A stretch of 64,000 bases of DNA from Alkalihalobacillus sp. CinArs1. GTDB taxonomy: Bacteria; Bacillota; Bacilli; Bacillales; Guptibacillaceae. The notes under the pieces are model-generated. The model did not search any database. It was not told the origin of the DNA and worked only from the letters and a program-made list of their open reading frames with translations. The stretch covers positions 1,426,001-1,490,000 of the forward strand of contig NZ_CANDOB010000001.1 of assembly GCF_947387515.1 (NCBI RefSeq), in the 5' to 3' direction. A program made the translations under genes and the position numbers. How positions within the stretch are numbered: the first letter of the stretch is position 1; every line of letters begins with the position of its first letter. Below, in pieces: positions 17,454 to 24,285 of the stretch.

Positions 17454-17771
17454 TTACAGTAAAAAGAGCCAGTAGGCATGATAGAGTAATATCGCAGTAT
17501 AAAGAACAATTGCGACGTTCAACAGCCATCTTATTAACCGCGTTTGAAAGTCATTCTTTATGCTTCCCATAAACACAAGTAAGATCGACATTATGATCTT
17601 AAAACATAGAAAGACAGATGGATGGATACTAAATAATAGGTTCATCAGTGGATTCGCTTCTTCTATCACGTTGTTCTGTACGCCCCAGTATGTAATGACG
17701 CCATCGATGAAATTACAGCATGCCAAATAGTACATGATGGATTGAAGGGAAGACCGTGTATCCCTACTCAT
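17454..17771 (-). CDS. DUF5658-type small membrane protein
   Basis: 105 residues with about three hydrophobic helices (20-38, 52-70, 80-104). The motif FIDGVITYWGVQNNVIEEAN followed by PLM matches the DUF5658 pattern (D..xTY....G..EaNPL). Function unknown. It is the last gene of a three-gene operon and overlaps the preceding gene by four bases (ATGA), so translation is probably coupled. The operon starts with a SinI-like gene, so expression is probably under the SinR/SinI circuit. Confidence 0.75.
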   Translation of the reverse strand: MSRDTRSSLQSIMYYLACCNFIDGVITYWGVQNNVIEEANPLMNLLFSIHPSVFLCFKIIMSILLVFMGSIKNDFQTRLIRWLLNVAIVLYTAILLYHAYWLFLL

Positions 17772-18031
17772 TCTGAGTTCGAGGAAATGATCTGATTCTT
17801 AATAATTTCACTTAATTCGTTATAAAGTTTCCGCTCGTCCTCAAAAAGCCACCTTCTATTTTCCTCCTGCAATTCGAGCTCCTTAATCTTATTAAGAATA
17901 AAGTCTAAGTCACAGCGCCCTTTGTATTCATCGTTAATATAAAGTTTGCCGGTCCTTTCATCGAGTGCAACGACTTTGACTCTCTTCTCTGTGATGTACG
18001 ATACAAACGTGCGATCTCCAAGCTTGATCAT
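17768..18031 (-). CDS. Hypothetical protein of 87 aa in the SinI-like operon
   Basis: I do not recognise a family. The first 45 residues look beta-rich (TFVSYITEKRVKVVALDERT, then GKLYIN), the rest is a charged helix (about 46-85). GGGGG lies 7-8 bases before the ATG. It starts 12 bases after the SinI-like stop and overlaps the DUF5658 gene by four bases, so the three genes should be translated together. A role as accessory or target of the regulatory module is possible but unproven. Confidence 0.7.
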   Translation of the reverse strand: MIKLGDRTFVSYITEKRVKVVALDERTGKLYINDEYKGRCDLDFILNKIKELELQEENRRWLFEDERKLYNELSEIIKNQIISSNSE

Positions 18032-18043
18032 CTAAATTCCCCC

Positions 18044-18166
18044 TTATTTTTTTGAGGAATTATCGAGGAATTGTCTAATCTCTTCCTTACTTAGCCCTAA
18101 CTTCTTCGCTTTCGAAATAAGGTTGATCCACTCTAAGTCCAATTTTTCTCCACCATACGCTCTCAT
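18044..18166 (-). CDS. Second SinI-like anti-repressor, 40 aa
   Basis: LDLEWINLISKAKKLGLSKE (9-28), followed by EIRQFLD, is the SinI/SinR dimerisation hairpin; nothing else is in the protein. Start ATG at 18164-18166 with AAGGAGG about 6 bases upstream. It opens the minus-strand operon with the 87-aa and DUF5658 genes, divergent from SinR-like gene 2, and its promoter carries an operator palindrome. By family it should bind and inhibit one or both SinR-like proteins through their matching C-terminal hairpins. Confidence 0.8.
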   Translation of the reverse strand: MRAYGGEKLDLEWINLISKAKKLGLSKEEIRQFLDNSSKK

Positions 18167-18204
18167 TTTCAACCTCCTTACTTTTTTCTCCATAATCCGA
18201 CATT

Positions 18205-18227
18205 ATAAAGAACGTTTTGTTCTTTAT
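18205..18227 (-). promoter_or_regulatory. Operator over the -10 region of the SinI-like operon
   Basis: ATAAAGAAC and GTTCTTTAT form a 9-bp inverted repeat with a 5-base spacer. On the minus strand GTTCTTTATAATG places a TATAAT -10 directly on the palindrome arm. The identical 13-mer occurs upstream of the SGNH surface gene (plus 1076-1088). Confidence 0.65.
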
Positions 18228-18382
18228 TTAGAATATAACTCTAATATAATCCTATCAGATCGATTGTAAAAGACTGAAAATTCTTTATTTTATTTGTGTT
18301 TAGGTGGAAAACCTAGCCTTTTCTAACCTATGCTTTATTTTTCTTATAATTCCATATATTAACGTTTTTAACTTAAGACTTT

Positions 18383-18418
18383 TGTTCTGTTTACAGAACA
18401 TGATGTTCTTGATAAAAT
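18383..18418 (+). promoter_or_regulatory. Promoter and SinR-type operator of SinR-like gene 2
   Basis: TGTTCT and AGAACA form a perfect palindrome (18383-18400) with a 6-base spacer. It covers TTTACA (18390-18395), which with TAAAAT (18413-18418, spacing 17) makes a good sigma-A promoter. A further GTTCTT half-site lies between the hexamers. The arrangement copies that of SinR-like gene 1. Confidence 0.72.
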
Positions 18419-18455
18419 TGAATTATCAAATACTAACAAAGTTGAGGTATTGGGG

Positions 18456-18788
18456 ATGATAGGTGAAAAGATTAAGCTTTACCGAAATCGCATGGGACTG
18501 TCATTAACTGAATTAGCGAAGCGAGCTGGGGTAGCAAAATCATACCTCAGTTCAATCGAGCGCAATCAACAGGCCAACCCCTCCATACAATTCCTCGAAA
18601 AAATCGCGGCTGTATTAAAGGTGCCTATGGATGTGTTCATTCATGAAGATGAATTCGAAGAAAGAGAACCCAATCTAGATCCTGAATGGCAGTCGTTGAT
18701 CGAAGAAGCGATGCGGTCTGGCATCACGAAAGAAGACTTTGAGGAATTTCTCGAGTTTAGGAAGTGGCAATTAAACAAGAAAGGCTAA
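18456..18788 (+). CDS. SinR-like transcriptional repressor 2
   Basis: 110 residues from the ATG at 18456, preferred over an in-frame TTG at 18450 because GAGG is 7-8 bases before the ATG. The N-terminal helix-turn-helix (LSLTELAKRAGVAKSYLSSI, then ERNQQANPS) is almost identical to paralogue 1. The C-terminal hairpin LDPEWQSLIEEAMRSGITKE then DFEEFLEF is the SinI-binding and dimerisation unit. The middle differs more (EDEFEEREPN). Its own promoter is covered by a palindromic operator. A SinR/SlrR-like pair is a reasonable model. Confidence 0.9.
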   Translation: MIGEKIKLYRNRMGLSLTELAKRAGVAKSYLSSIERNQQANPSIQFLEKIAAVLKVPMDVFIHEDEFEEREPNLDPEWQSLIEEAMRSGITKEDFEEFLEFRKWQLNKKG

Positions 18789-18791
18789 TGA

Positions 18792-18821
18792 AAAACTCCC
18801 GCCTGGAGTGGACGGGAGTTT
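18792..18821. terminator. Bidirectional terminator between SinR-like gene 2 and the lipoprotein gene
   Basis: AAACTCCCG and CGGGAGTTT pair across a 12-base loop; on the minus strand TTTTTC follows, on the plus strand TTTAA. Confidence 0.75.
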
Positions 18822-18827
18822 AACAAC

Positions 18828-19001
18828 TTATTCAGCAGAATTCTCAGAGTTAGTGGATCCGTTGTTCGAAGCAGGTTCTTCCGTATTACTTCCGTTAGTG
18901 GTCGTATTATTGTTTCCTTCTTCTTCTCCACCGCTACAAGCAGTGATGAGCATAACAGCTAGAAACGAAGTTGCAATTTTGGCCATGAATTTCTTATTCA
19001 T
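18828..19001 (-). CDS. Small Asn/Ser/Thr/Glu-rich lipoprotein, 57 aa
   Basis: MNKKFMAKIATSFLAVML begins a lipoprotein signal peptide ending in the lipobox LITAC. The mature part is a short acidic, low-complexity chain (SGGEEEG, NNNTTTNGSN, then TEEPASNNGS) without a fold. AGGGAGG is 8-9 bases upstream of the ATG. Such peptides are often membrane-anchored spacers or stress-linked lipoproteins; no function can be assigned. Confidence 0.8.
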   Translation of the reverse strand: MNKKFMAKIATSFLAVMLITACSGGEEEGNNNTTTNGSNTEEPASNNGSTNSENSAE

Positions 19002-19157
19002 TATCAAAATTCCTCCCTAACCAAGTTTGACCGCGGCTACTGAATAAGCGGTTGACCAAATCATAACAACAAAATTCTCCCATGTGTGGCAATTAACAGA
19101 GTCTCAATAAAGCCTTTAAATGCTTAACAAAATCGCACAACGTTTTTACAATTGAAC

Positions 19158-19187
19158 TAAAAAAAGCACCTCGAAATTCGAGATGCT
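19158..19187 (-). terminator. fabZ terminator
   Basis: AGCATCTCGAA pairs with TTCGAGGTGCT (minus strand, one mismatch) followed by a run of T residues. Confidence 0.85.
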
Positions 19188-19197
19188 TGAAAGATCG

Positions 19198-19620
19198 TTA
19201 TTTGAGGGCAAACATGATTTCCGCTTCCGCAGCAACTTCACCATCGACCGTCGCTGTCGCTTTTCCTTTGCCCATAGGTCCTTTAATACGGATGATCTCA
19301 ACTTCTAAGCGGAGCTGATCACCTGGCTTAACTTGTCTCTTAAAGCGGCATTTATCGATGCCTGTAAAGAAAGCAAGCTTCCCTTGGTTCTCTTCCTTCT
19401 TAAGCATAGCAACCGCACCGACCTGCGCAAGTGCTTCTACAATTAAAACACCTGGCATGACAGGGTAATCAGGAAAGTGACCGTTGAAAAATTCTTCGTT
19501 GGCTGTAACGTTCTTAATTCCGATCGCTCTCACTTCTTCCTCTACTTCAACGATCTTGTCGACAAGTAGAAAAGGATAGCGATGTGGAATGATCGATTTG
19601 ATATCTTGAATGTCCATCAT
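19198..19620 (-). CDS. fabZ: 3-hydroxyacyl-[acyl-carrier-protein] dehydratase
   Basis: FabZ removes water from 3-hydroxyacyl-ACP in type-II fatty acid synthesis. About 140 residues with the hot-dog fold motif [21 protein letters not shown]-type segment: the catalytic His is at about 48 and the Glu at about 62. [14 protein letters not shown] at the N-terminus is also diagnostic. The ATG at 19620 has AGGGAG 8 bases upstream; a GTG three bases earlier is less likely. It follows mbl and the EpuA-type gene as in Bacillus, where fabZ lies downstream of mbl. Confidence 0.95.
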   Translation of the reverse strand: MMDIQDIKSIIPHRYPFLLVDKIVEVEEEVRAIGIKNVTANEEFFNGHFPDYPVMPGVLIVEALAQVGAVAMLKKEENQGKLAFFTGIDKCRFKRQVKPGDQLRLEVEIIRIKGPMGKGKATATVDGEVAAEAEIMFALK

Positions 19621-19638
19621 CACGAGTGCTCCCTTCTT

Positions 19639-19920
19639 TTACTCCGTTTCTTTCTTAACAATATCAGAGATCTTCACCCAGGTCTCTTTTTTGAAGACGT
19701 CTCCCGGGCTTCCTTCTCCGATCACCCCGTATCCAATCATAGCTCCTGCAGCCAGTGAAAAGGCAAGAAGGAGTACAACGAGAATAAGGCGCAGCCAAAT
19801 CGGGATCAACCGAATTCTAGGCATACGCTCTTTTATTTTCTTATTCTTTGTCTTTTTCTCCTCATCATTCATGTTGATTTCTGAGGTTTCATTTACGTTT
19901 TCATGGTTGTTCGCCATCAT
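19639..19920 (-). CDS. EpuA-family single-pass membrane protein
   Basis: 93 residues: a charged cytoplasmic N-terminus (about 1-38, rich in Asn, Glu and Lys), then MPRIRLIPIWLRLILVVL and a transmembrane helix (about 41-65), then a short outer part with GVIGEGSPGDVFKKETW. This matches the EpuA family, often annotated as an RNA-polymerase beta-like protein although it has no polymerase domain. It lies between mbl and fabZ, with 15-20 base gaps on each side. Role unknown. Confidence 0.82.
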   Translation of the reverse strand: MMANNHENVNETSEINMNDEEKKTKNKKIKERMPRIRLIPIWLRLILVVLLLAFSLAAGAMIGYGVIGEGSPGDVFKKETWVKISDIVKKETE

Positions 19921-19968
19921 GATAACACCCTTACGAATAGTTTCCGTTACCTAAGAACTTCCGATAAG

Positions 19969-20970
19969 TTAGACTAGTTTCTTTTTAGCGATTTTGTCCA
20001 TATGTTCTAGCATTAAGCCTGTCCCTTTTGCAACGCAGCTCATTGGTTCTTCAGCAACTAATACAGGAACCATCAATTCTTCAGCAAACAATTGATCGAT
20101 TCCATGAAGAAGCGCGCCTCCACCTGTCATGATCACGCCGCGATCGATGATATCTGCCGAAAGTTCAGGAGGAGTACGTTCAAGAACGCTTTTCGCTGCC
20201 ATCACCATATGAGAGATCGGTTCTTGTAACGCCTGCTGAATTTCATCAGATTTCACTGTAATGGTTCTAGGAAGTCCAGTAACCATGTCACGTCCGCGTA
20301 TGTCGAGCTCTTCTTTCCGACCACCTGGAAATACCGTTGCAACATTGATCTTGATCTGTTCTGCCGTTCGTTCACCGATCAATAGCTTGTACTCTTTCTT
20401 GATATAGTCTAAGATCTCGTAATCGAACTTGTCCCCTGCCATCTTAATGGAAGAGGCGGTGACGATATCGCCCATCGATAGTACTGCGATATCAGTCGTC
20501 CCACCGCCTATATCCACTACCATATTTCCGCTCGGTTGGAAGATATCCATTCCAGCACCAATTGCGGCAACCTTTGGCTCTTCTTCTAGGAAAATTTGTT
20601 TCCCACCGCTTTTTTCAGCAGCTTCTTTGATCGCTTTTTTCTCAACCGATGTGATGTTCGTCGGTGTACAAATTAAAATACGCGGCTTCGATAAAAAGCT
20701 TTTCACATTGATCTTGTTCAAGAAATGTCTAAGCATCACTTCTGTAATATCGAAGTCAGCGATGACCCCATCCTTCAATGGACGGGTAGGAACGATGTTT
20801 CCAGGCGTCCGGCCTACCATCTGCCTTGCTTCTTCACCTACGGCAAGTGCTTTACCCGTTGTGGTGTCGATCGCTACAACAGAAGGCTCATCAAGGACAA
20901 TCCCTTTTCCCTTTAAATAAATCAGTACGTTCGCAGTACCTAAGTCAATCCCTATATCACGTGATAACAT
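19969..20970 (-). CDS. mbl: Rod-shape determining actin-like protein Mbl
   Basis: 333 residues of the MreB/Mbl family, which organises the lateral-wall synthesis machinery as membrane-bound filaments. Nucleotide-binding signatures: DIGIDLGTANVLIY (phosphate 1, about 5-18), VVDIGGGTTDIAVLS (phosphate 2, about 155) and GVIMTGGGALLHG (adenosine motif, about 280). Placement directly after spoIIID and before the EpuA/fabZ genes matches mbl of Bacillus rather than mreB, which neighbours mreC. AGGGAGG precedes the ATG. Confidence 0.95.
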   Translation of the reverse strand: MLSRDIGIDLGTANVLIYLKGKGIVLDEPSVVAIDTTTGKALAVGEEARQMVGRTPGNIVPTRPLKDGVIADFDITEVMLRHFLNKINVKSFLSKPRILICTPTNITSVEKKAIKEAAEKSGGKQIFLEEEPKVAAIGAGMDIFQPSGNMVVDIGGGTTDIAVLSMGDIVTASSIKMAGDKFDYEILDYIKKEYKLLIGERTAEQIKINVATVFPGGRKEELDIRGRDMVTGLPRTITVKSDEIQQALQEPISHMVMAAKSVLERTPPELSADIIDRGVIMTGGGALLHGIDQLFAEELMVPVLVAEEPMSCVAKGTGLMLEHMDKIAKKKLV

Positions 20971-21105
20971 GATCTATCCTCCCTGTGTTCAATCACTCAT
21001 CTATAGTTCCATTCCTAGTATGTATAGAGTTCATATCCATTAGTATATTGTATCACAAAAGTGAACATGGAAGAAAAAGATTTAGAAAAAATTGTCGTTT
21101 TTCAC

Positions 21106-21378
21106 CTATTTTACAGCTTCTTCCTTCTCAGTATCCTTTCTATATTTTATTCTAGTCGCTTCCCCGCCTCGAAGGTGTCGTATCGATTTATGATACTCAA
21201 GAATTTCTTTCACCTCGTTGGCCAGGTCAGGATTGATTTCTGGGAGTCTTTCAGTAAGGTCTTTATGGACGGTGCTTTTTGACACTCCAAATTCTTTGGC
21301 GATCACCCTCACCGTTTTCTTCGTCTCCACGATGTAATTTCCAATCTTGATGGTTCGCTCTTTGATGTAATCGTGCAC
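21106..21378 (-). CDS. spoIIID: Sporulation transcription factor SpoIIID
   Basis: 90 residues from a GTG start at 21378, chosen because AGGGAGG lies 6-7 bases upstream and the protein then begins HDYIKERTIKIG as in other SpoIIID proteins; longer in-frame starts add unrelated residues. The helix-turn-helix is VRVIAKEFGVSKSTVHKDL (about 23-41), with the basic C-terminal helix KSIRHLRGGEATRIKYRK. SpoIIID adjusts sigma-E-dependent genes in the mother cell. It lies directly before mbl, as in Bacillus. Confidence 0.96.
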   Translation of the reverse strand: MHDYIKERTIKIGNYIVETKKTVRVIAKEFGVSKSTVHKDLTERLPEINPDLANEVKEILEYHKSIRHLRGGEATRIKYRKDTEKEEAVK

Positions 21379-21658
21379 ACCACTCGCCTCCCTAAATTGG
21401 ATGTGAGAGATGCGAAATGAGACTGATAAAGTGATCATGCTACGAAGCTCAAGTCATCAAGTCGATCTACATGATGTCAGGAGAATTGTGTACAAGAATA
21501 CTTCGAAGCCTTACCACAACTTCTCACCTCTGCCCCTCATTTACTAAGTTTTGTAACATTTTATTAGGGGTTGGATAGTTATATACCAAAAAGTCAAGAG
21601 GGACAAGTGATTTTATTAAATTTTCTTTAAAATAATAGCCAATATCTGTTGAGTAGTG

Positions 21659-21788
21659 GTTGATATACGCTGCAGGTGCTCGCTTTAGCTGGGCGGGCGT
21701 TGAGCCACCTACGAAGACCTATGCGCCTCTGGGGTATCACCTGTCCCGCTAGTCCCGCAGAAGGCGAGCACCTTCCGCTCAAATCAAC
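21659..21788. repeat. 130-bp intergenic element with long inverted ends
   Basis: Outer ends GTTGAT/ATCAAC and, inside them, a perfect 10-bp pair AGGTGCTCGC (21674-21683) and GCGAGCACCT (21764-21773). The interior is GC-rich compared with the flanks. No coding capacity is credible. It resembles dispersed non-coding repeats of Bacillaceae intergenic regions. Confidence 0.65.
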
Positions 21789-21860
21789 TTTGAAGTATCG
21801 TATTAACAAGTTTTCTTCAATCTTCTAAGCACATCTATAGAAAAGATAATAAAAATAAAA

Positions 21861-21888
21861 AGCCCCGGATACCATTGTATCCGGGGCT
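21861..21888 (-). terminator. Symporter-gene terminator
   Basis: AGCCCCGGATAC and GTATCCGGGGCT form a perfect 12-bp stem with loop CATT, and TTTTTATTTTTA follows on the minus strand. Confidence 0.92.
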
Positions 21889-21894
21889 AGCACG

Positions 21895-23556
21895 TTAAAT
21901 GACTTCATCATCTTTCCATACTTCGCCATCTTTGTACTTCAATTGTTCAGGGTATCTTAGGTCCAACACCTCTTCTTGCGTTTTCTGTGATGGTGGGGCT
22001 GTGCTTAGTGAAACAATGATATTCGTTAAGAAAGCAGCTACCGCGCCGAACACGCCTGCTCCTGTGTCAATGATTCCAAATACTGTAACTCCACCAAACT
22101 TCGCAAGGAAGATATACGTTAAGGTTACGAGAAGGCCCACAATCATTCCAGAAATAACTCCATATGCATTTGCACGTTTCCACCATACTCCTAATATGAG
22201 CGCAGGGAAGAACGTACCAGAAGCGAGCGCAAACGCCCAGGCAACGATTTGAGTGATTACCCCAGGTGGATTCAACGCTACAAGGCCTGCTACGATCGTT
22301 GCGATCAGAATCGACCAGCGTGCGACGGCCATACGCTTCTTCTCAGAGGCATTCGGATTAATAATACGGAAATAGATATCATGTGAAAAGGATGAAGAAA
22401 TGGCCATCAGAAGGCCGCCTGCGGTTGAAAGAGCTGCAGCCATCGCCCCAGCAGCTACAAGGCCGATCACAAAGATTCCTAAATTTGCGATTTCCGGAGT
22501 AGCCATAACAACAATGTCATTACTGATGGCAATTTCTTGCCACTGAAGAATGCCATCAGAGTTTCCGTCTGCCATACTGAGTAAGCCTGTGTTGATCCAT
22601 TTCTCAGTCCAGCCAGGTAAGTTATCGATCGGACTACCCGCTACTTGTTTCATCAAGATGAAGCGAGAAAAAGCAGCGTACGCTGGTGCTGAGAGATAGA
22701 GTAATCCGATGAACAACAGTGCCCATGCACCACTCCATCGAGCAGCTTTCATCGTCGATACAGTATAAAAACGGACGATGACGTGCGGTAATCCTGCTGT
22801 TCCGGCCATCAAACTAAACATCAGTGCGAGAAACTGCCACTTTGAACCGGTATCGAAAGGCGTAAAATATTCCGAAATTCCGAGCTCCCGATCGAGTTCT
22901 CCTAATTCAGATACGATGTTTCCGTAACTTAACCATGGTAGTGGATTGTTCGTGATTTGAAGAGACATGAAGATGATCGGAACAAGATAGGCAATGATCA
23001 AGATGATGTACTGAGCTACCTGAGTCCAGGTAATCCCTTTCATCCCGCCCATCGTTGCGTAGATTGCAATGATTACGACCCCGATCATAACGCCAATCTT
23101 CGCATCTACTTCAAAAAGTCTTCCGATAACAACGCCTGAACCTGCGAGCTGACCGATCGAGTATGTAAAACTGATGATAATTGTTGCGATCGCCGCAATA
23201 ACGAGTGCTGTTTTACTTTGAAACCGATCTCCGATGAACTCTGGAACTGTGTATCGCCCAGATTTACGGAGTTGAGGTGCTAATAGAAATGTTAGAAGCA
23301 AATAGCCGCCTGTCCAGCCCATGATGTAAGCAAGTCCATCATAGCCGAGTACCATAACGGTTCCTGCTAAACCGATGAATGAAGCTGCACTCATCCAGTC
23401 AGCGCCGATCGCCATCCCATTATAGACCGATGGAACCCCACGACCCGCTACGAAAAATTCTGACGTTTGCTTAGCTCTATTGTAAACGGCTATTCCAATA
23501 TACAATCCAAACGAGGCAATAATAAGTAGTAATGATACTAGAAACTGAGAATCCAT
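21895..23556 (-). CDS. Sodium:solute symporter (SSS family, ActP/acetate-type)
   Basis: 553 residues with about 13-14 membrane segments. The N-terminal signature GMAIGADWMSAASFIGLAG (47-64) and IGQLAGSGVVIGRLF are typical of the DUF4212-coupled branch of sodium:solute symporters, whose members carry acetate or other small carboxylates. A soluble insert (about 315-345, SMADGNSDGILQWQEIAIS) resembles an EF-hand-like loop, DGNSDGILQWQE. It is preceded on the same strand by the DUF4212 small subunit (14-base gap) and a further tiny membrane protein. Substrate not provable by reading. Confidence 0.88.
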   Translation of the reverse strand: MDSQFLVSLLLIIASFGLYIGIAVYNRAKQTSEFFVAGRGVPSVYNGMAIGADWMSAASFIGLAGTVMVLGYDGLAYIMGWTGGYLLLTFLLAPQLRKSGRYTVPEFIGDRFQSKTALVIAAIATIIISFTYSIGQLAGSGVVIGRLFEVDAKIGVMIGVVIIAIYATMGGMKGITWTQVAQYIILIIAYLVPIIFMSLQITNNPLPWLSYGNIVSELGELDRELGISEYFTPFDTGSKWQFLALMFSLMAGTAGLPHVIVRFYTVSTMKAARWSGAWALLFIGLLYLSAPAYAAFSRFILMKQVAGSPIDNLPGWTEKWINTGLLSMADGNSDGILQWQEIAISNDIVVMATPEIANLGIFVIGLVAAGAMAAALSTAGGLLMAISSSFSHDIYFRIINPNASEKKRMAVARWSILIATIVAGLVALNPPGVITQIVAWAFALASGTFFPALILGVWWKRANAYGVISGMIVGLLVTLTYIFLAKFGGVTVFGIIDTGAGVFGAVAAFLTNIIVSLSTAPPSQKTQEEVLDLRYPEQLKYKDGEVWKDDEVI

Positions 23557-23570
23557 TCATATCCTCCCTC

Positions 23571-23870
23571 TTATTGACTAAATGTTTGTCCCTTTACATT
23601 CTTACTCTTTTTCTCTACTAGATTGTATTTCTCATCGATACGGTCGCATATGTAAGCGTTAACAAATAATAGAATAATAAACACGACGATCGAACCTTGA
23701 GCACCCATGAAATAATGCAGTGGAAAGCCGTTGAACGTATACTGCGCTAGCGTTTCAGCAATCAAGACCATGCCGAACGAGACGGTCAACCAAATGATTA
23801 ATAGAACAGTGGTCAGACGAAATATAGCTTTTATATAAGCATCTGCAGTCTTTTTATCAATCTTCTTCAC
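23571..23870 (-). CDS. DUF4212 symporter small subunit
   Basis: 99 residues with two membrane helices (about 17-40 and 55-75), the pattern of the small partner of sodium:solute symporters: an N-terminal AYIKAIFRLTTVLLIIWL and the outer-loop sequence GFPLHYFMGAQGS are characteristic. Start is GTG with GGAGGTG 8 bases upstream. Cotranscribed with the large subunit. Confidence 0.88.
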   Translation of the reverse strand: MKKIDKKTADAYIKAIFRLTTVLLIIWLTVSFGMVLIAETLAQYTFNGFPLHYFMGAQGSIVVFIILLFVNAYICDRIDEKYNLVEKKSKNVKGQTFSQ

Positions 23871-23887
23871 TCTACTTCCACCTCCAA

Positions 23888-24064
23888 TTATTTTAAGTTA
23901 AAAATAAGTTCCACAGTTTCTCCAAAACCTAGAGGAACTCTGGCAATCTCAACAATGAGATAAACACCCAATAGGCCGATGGGCATCAGTAAAAATAGAG
24001 GCTTTCTTTTCTGAACAGTAACGACGATACTGATCAATACCGCGACGATAAAAACGTATAAAAT
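23888..24064 (-). CDS. Very small membrane protein upstream of the symporter subunits, probable ATT start
   Basis: 58 residues when read from ATT at 24062-24064: ILYVFIVAVLISIVVTVQ is one hydrophobic helix and LFLLMPIGLLGVYLIVEI a second, joined by QKRKP; the tail is ARVPLGFGETVELIFNLK. No ATG, GTG or TTG lies in a suitable place, while AAAGGAG is 8 bases before the ATT. It ends 17 bases before the DUF4212 gene. A third, accessory symporter component is the natural guess; I know no named family for it. Confidence 0.62.
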   Translation of the reverse strand: MLYVFIVAVLISIVVTVQKRKPLFLLMPIGLLGVYLIVEIARVPLGFGETVELIFNLK

Positions 24065-24253
24065 GGCAGTCTCTCCTTTCGTCTAAATTATCTGAATATT
24101 TAAATCATATTTTTCATTATCAAGTTATTACTCCTATAAGTCAAGATTAATTTTCCACAAATCTTCCAATCGTTCATGAATATCCTACATAAAACCACCT
24201 CCTATTTCCCGGGAAAGGTCGATTAATGTTGAAAATATTCATTGATAACAGAG

Positions 24254-24278
24254 AAAAAACCCCCGATCGCTCGGAGGC
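24254..24278 (-). terminator. spoIIQ terminator
   Basis: CCTCCGA and TCGGGGG pair around GCGA, followed by TTTTTTC on the minus strand. Confidence 0.82.
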
Positions 24279-24285
24279 CTGTTTC

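Larger units (their letters stand above)
21379..21894. other. 516-base gap between spoIIID and the symporter gene
   Basis: Holds the spoIIID leader, about 220 bases of AT-rich sequence with nothing recognisable, the 130-bp inverted-end repeat and the symporter terminator. Confidence 0.6.

Noticed and set aside
18808-19020. 70-codon plus-strand frame opposite the small lipoprotein gene
   Set aside because: The minus strand encodes a convincing lipoprotein signal peptide with ribosome binding site and terminator; the plus frame has none.
21627-21809. 60-codon frame over the inverted-end repeat
   Set aside because: Lies in the repeat element, lacks a ribosome binding site and has no protein-like composition.
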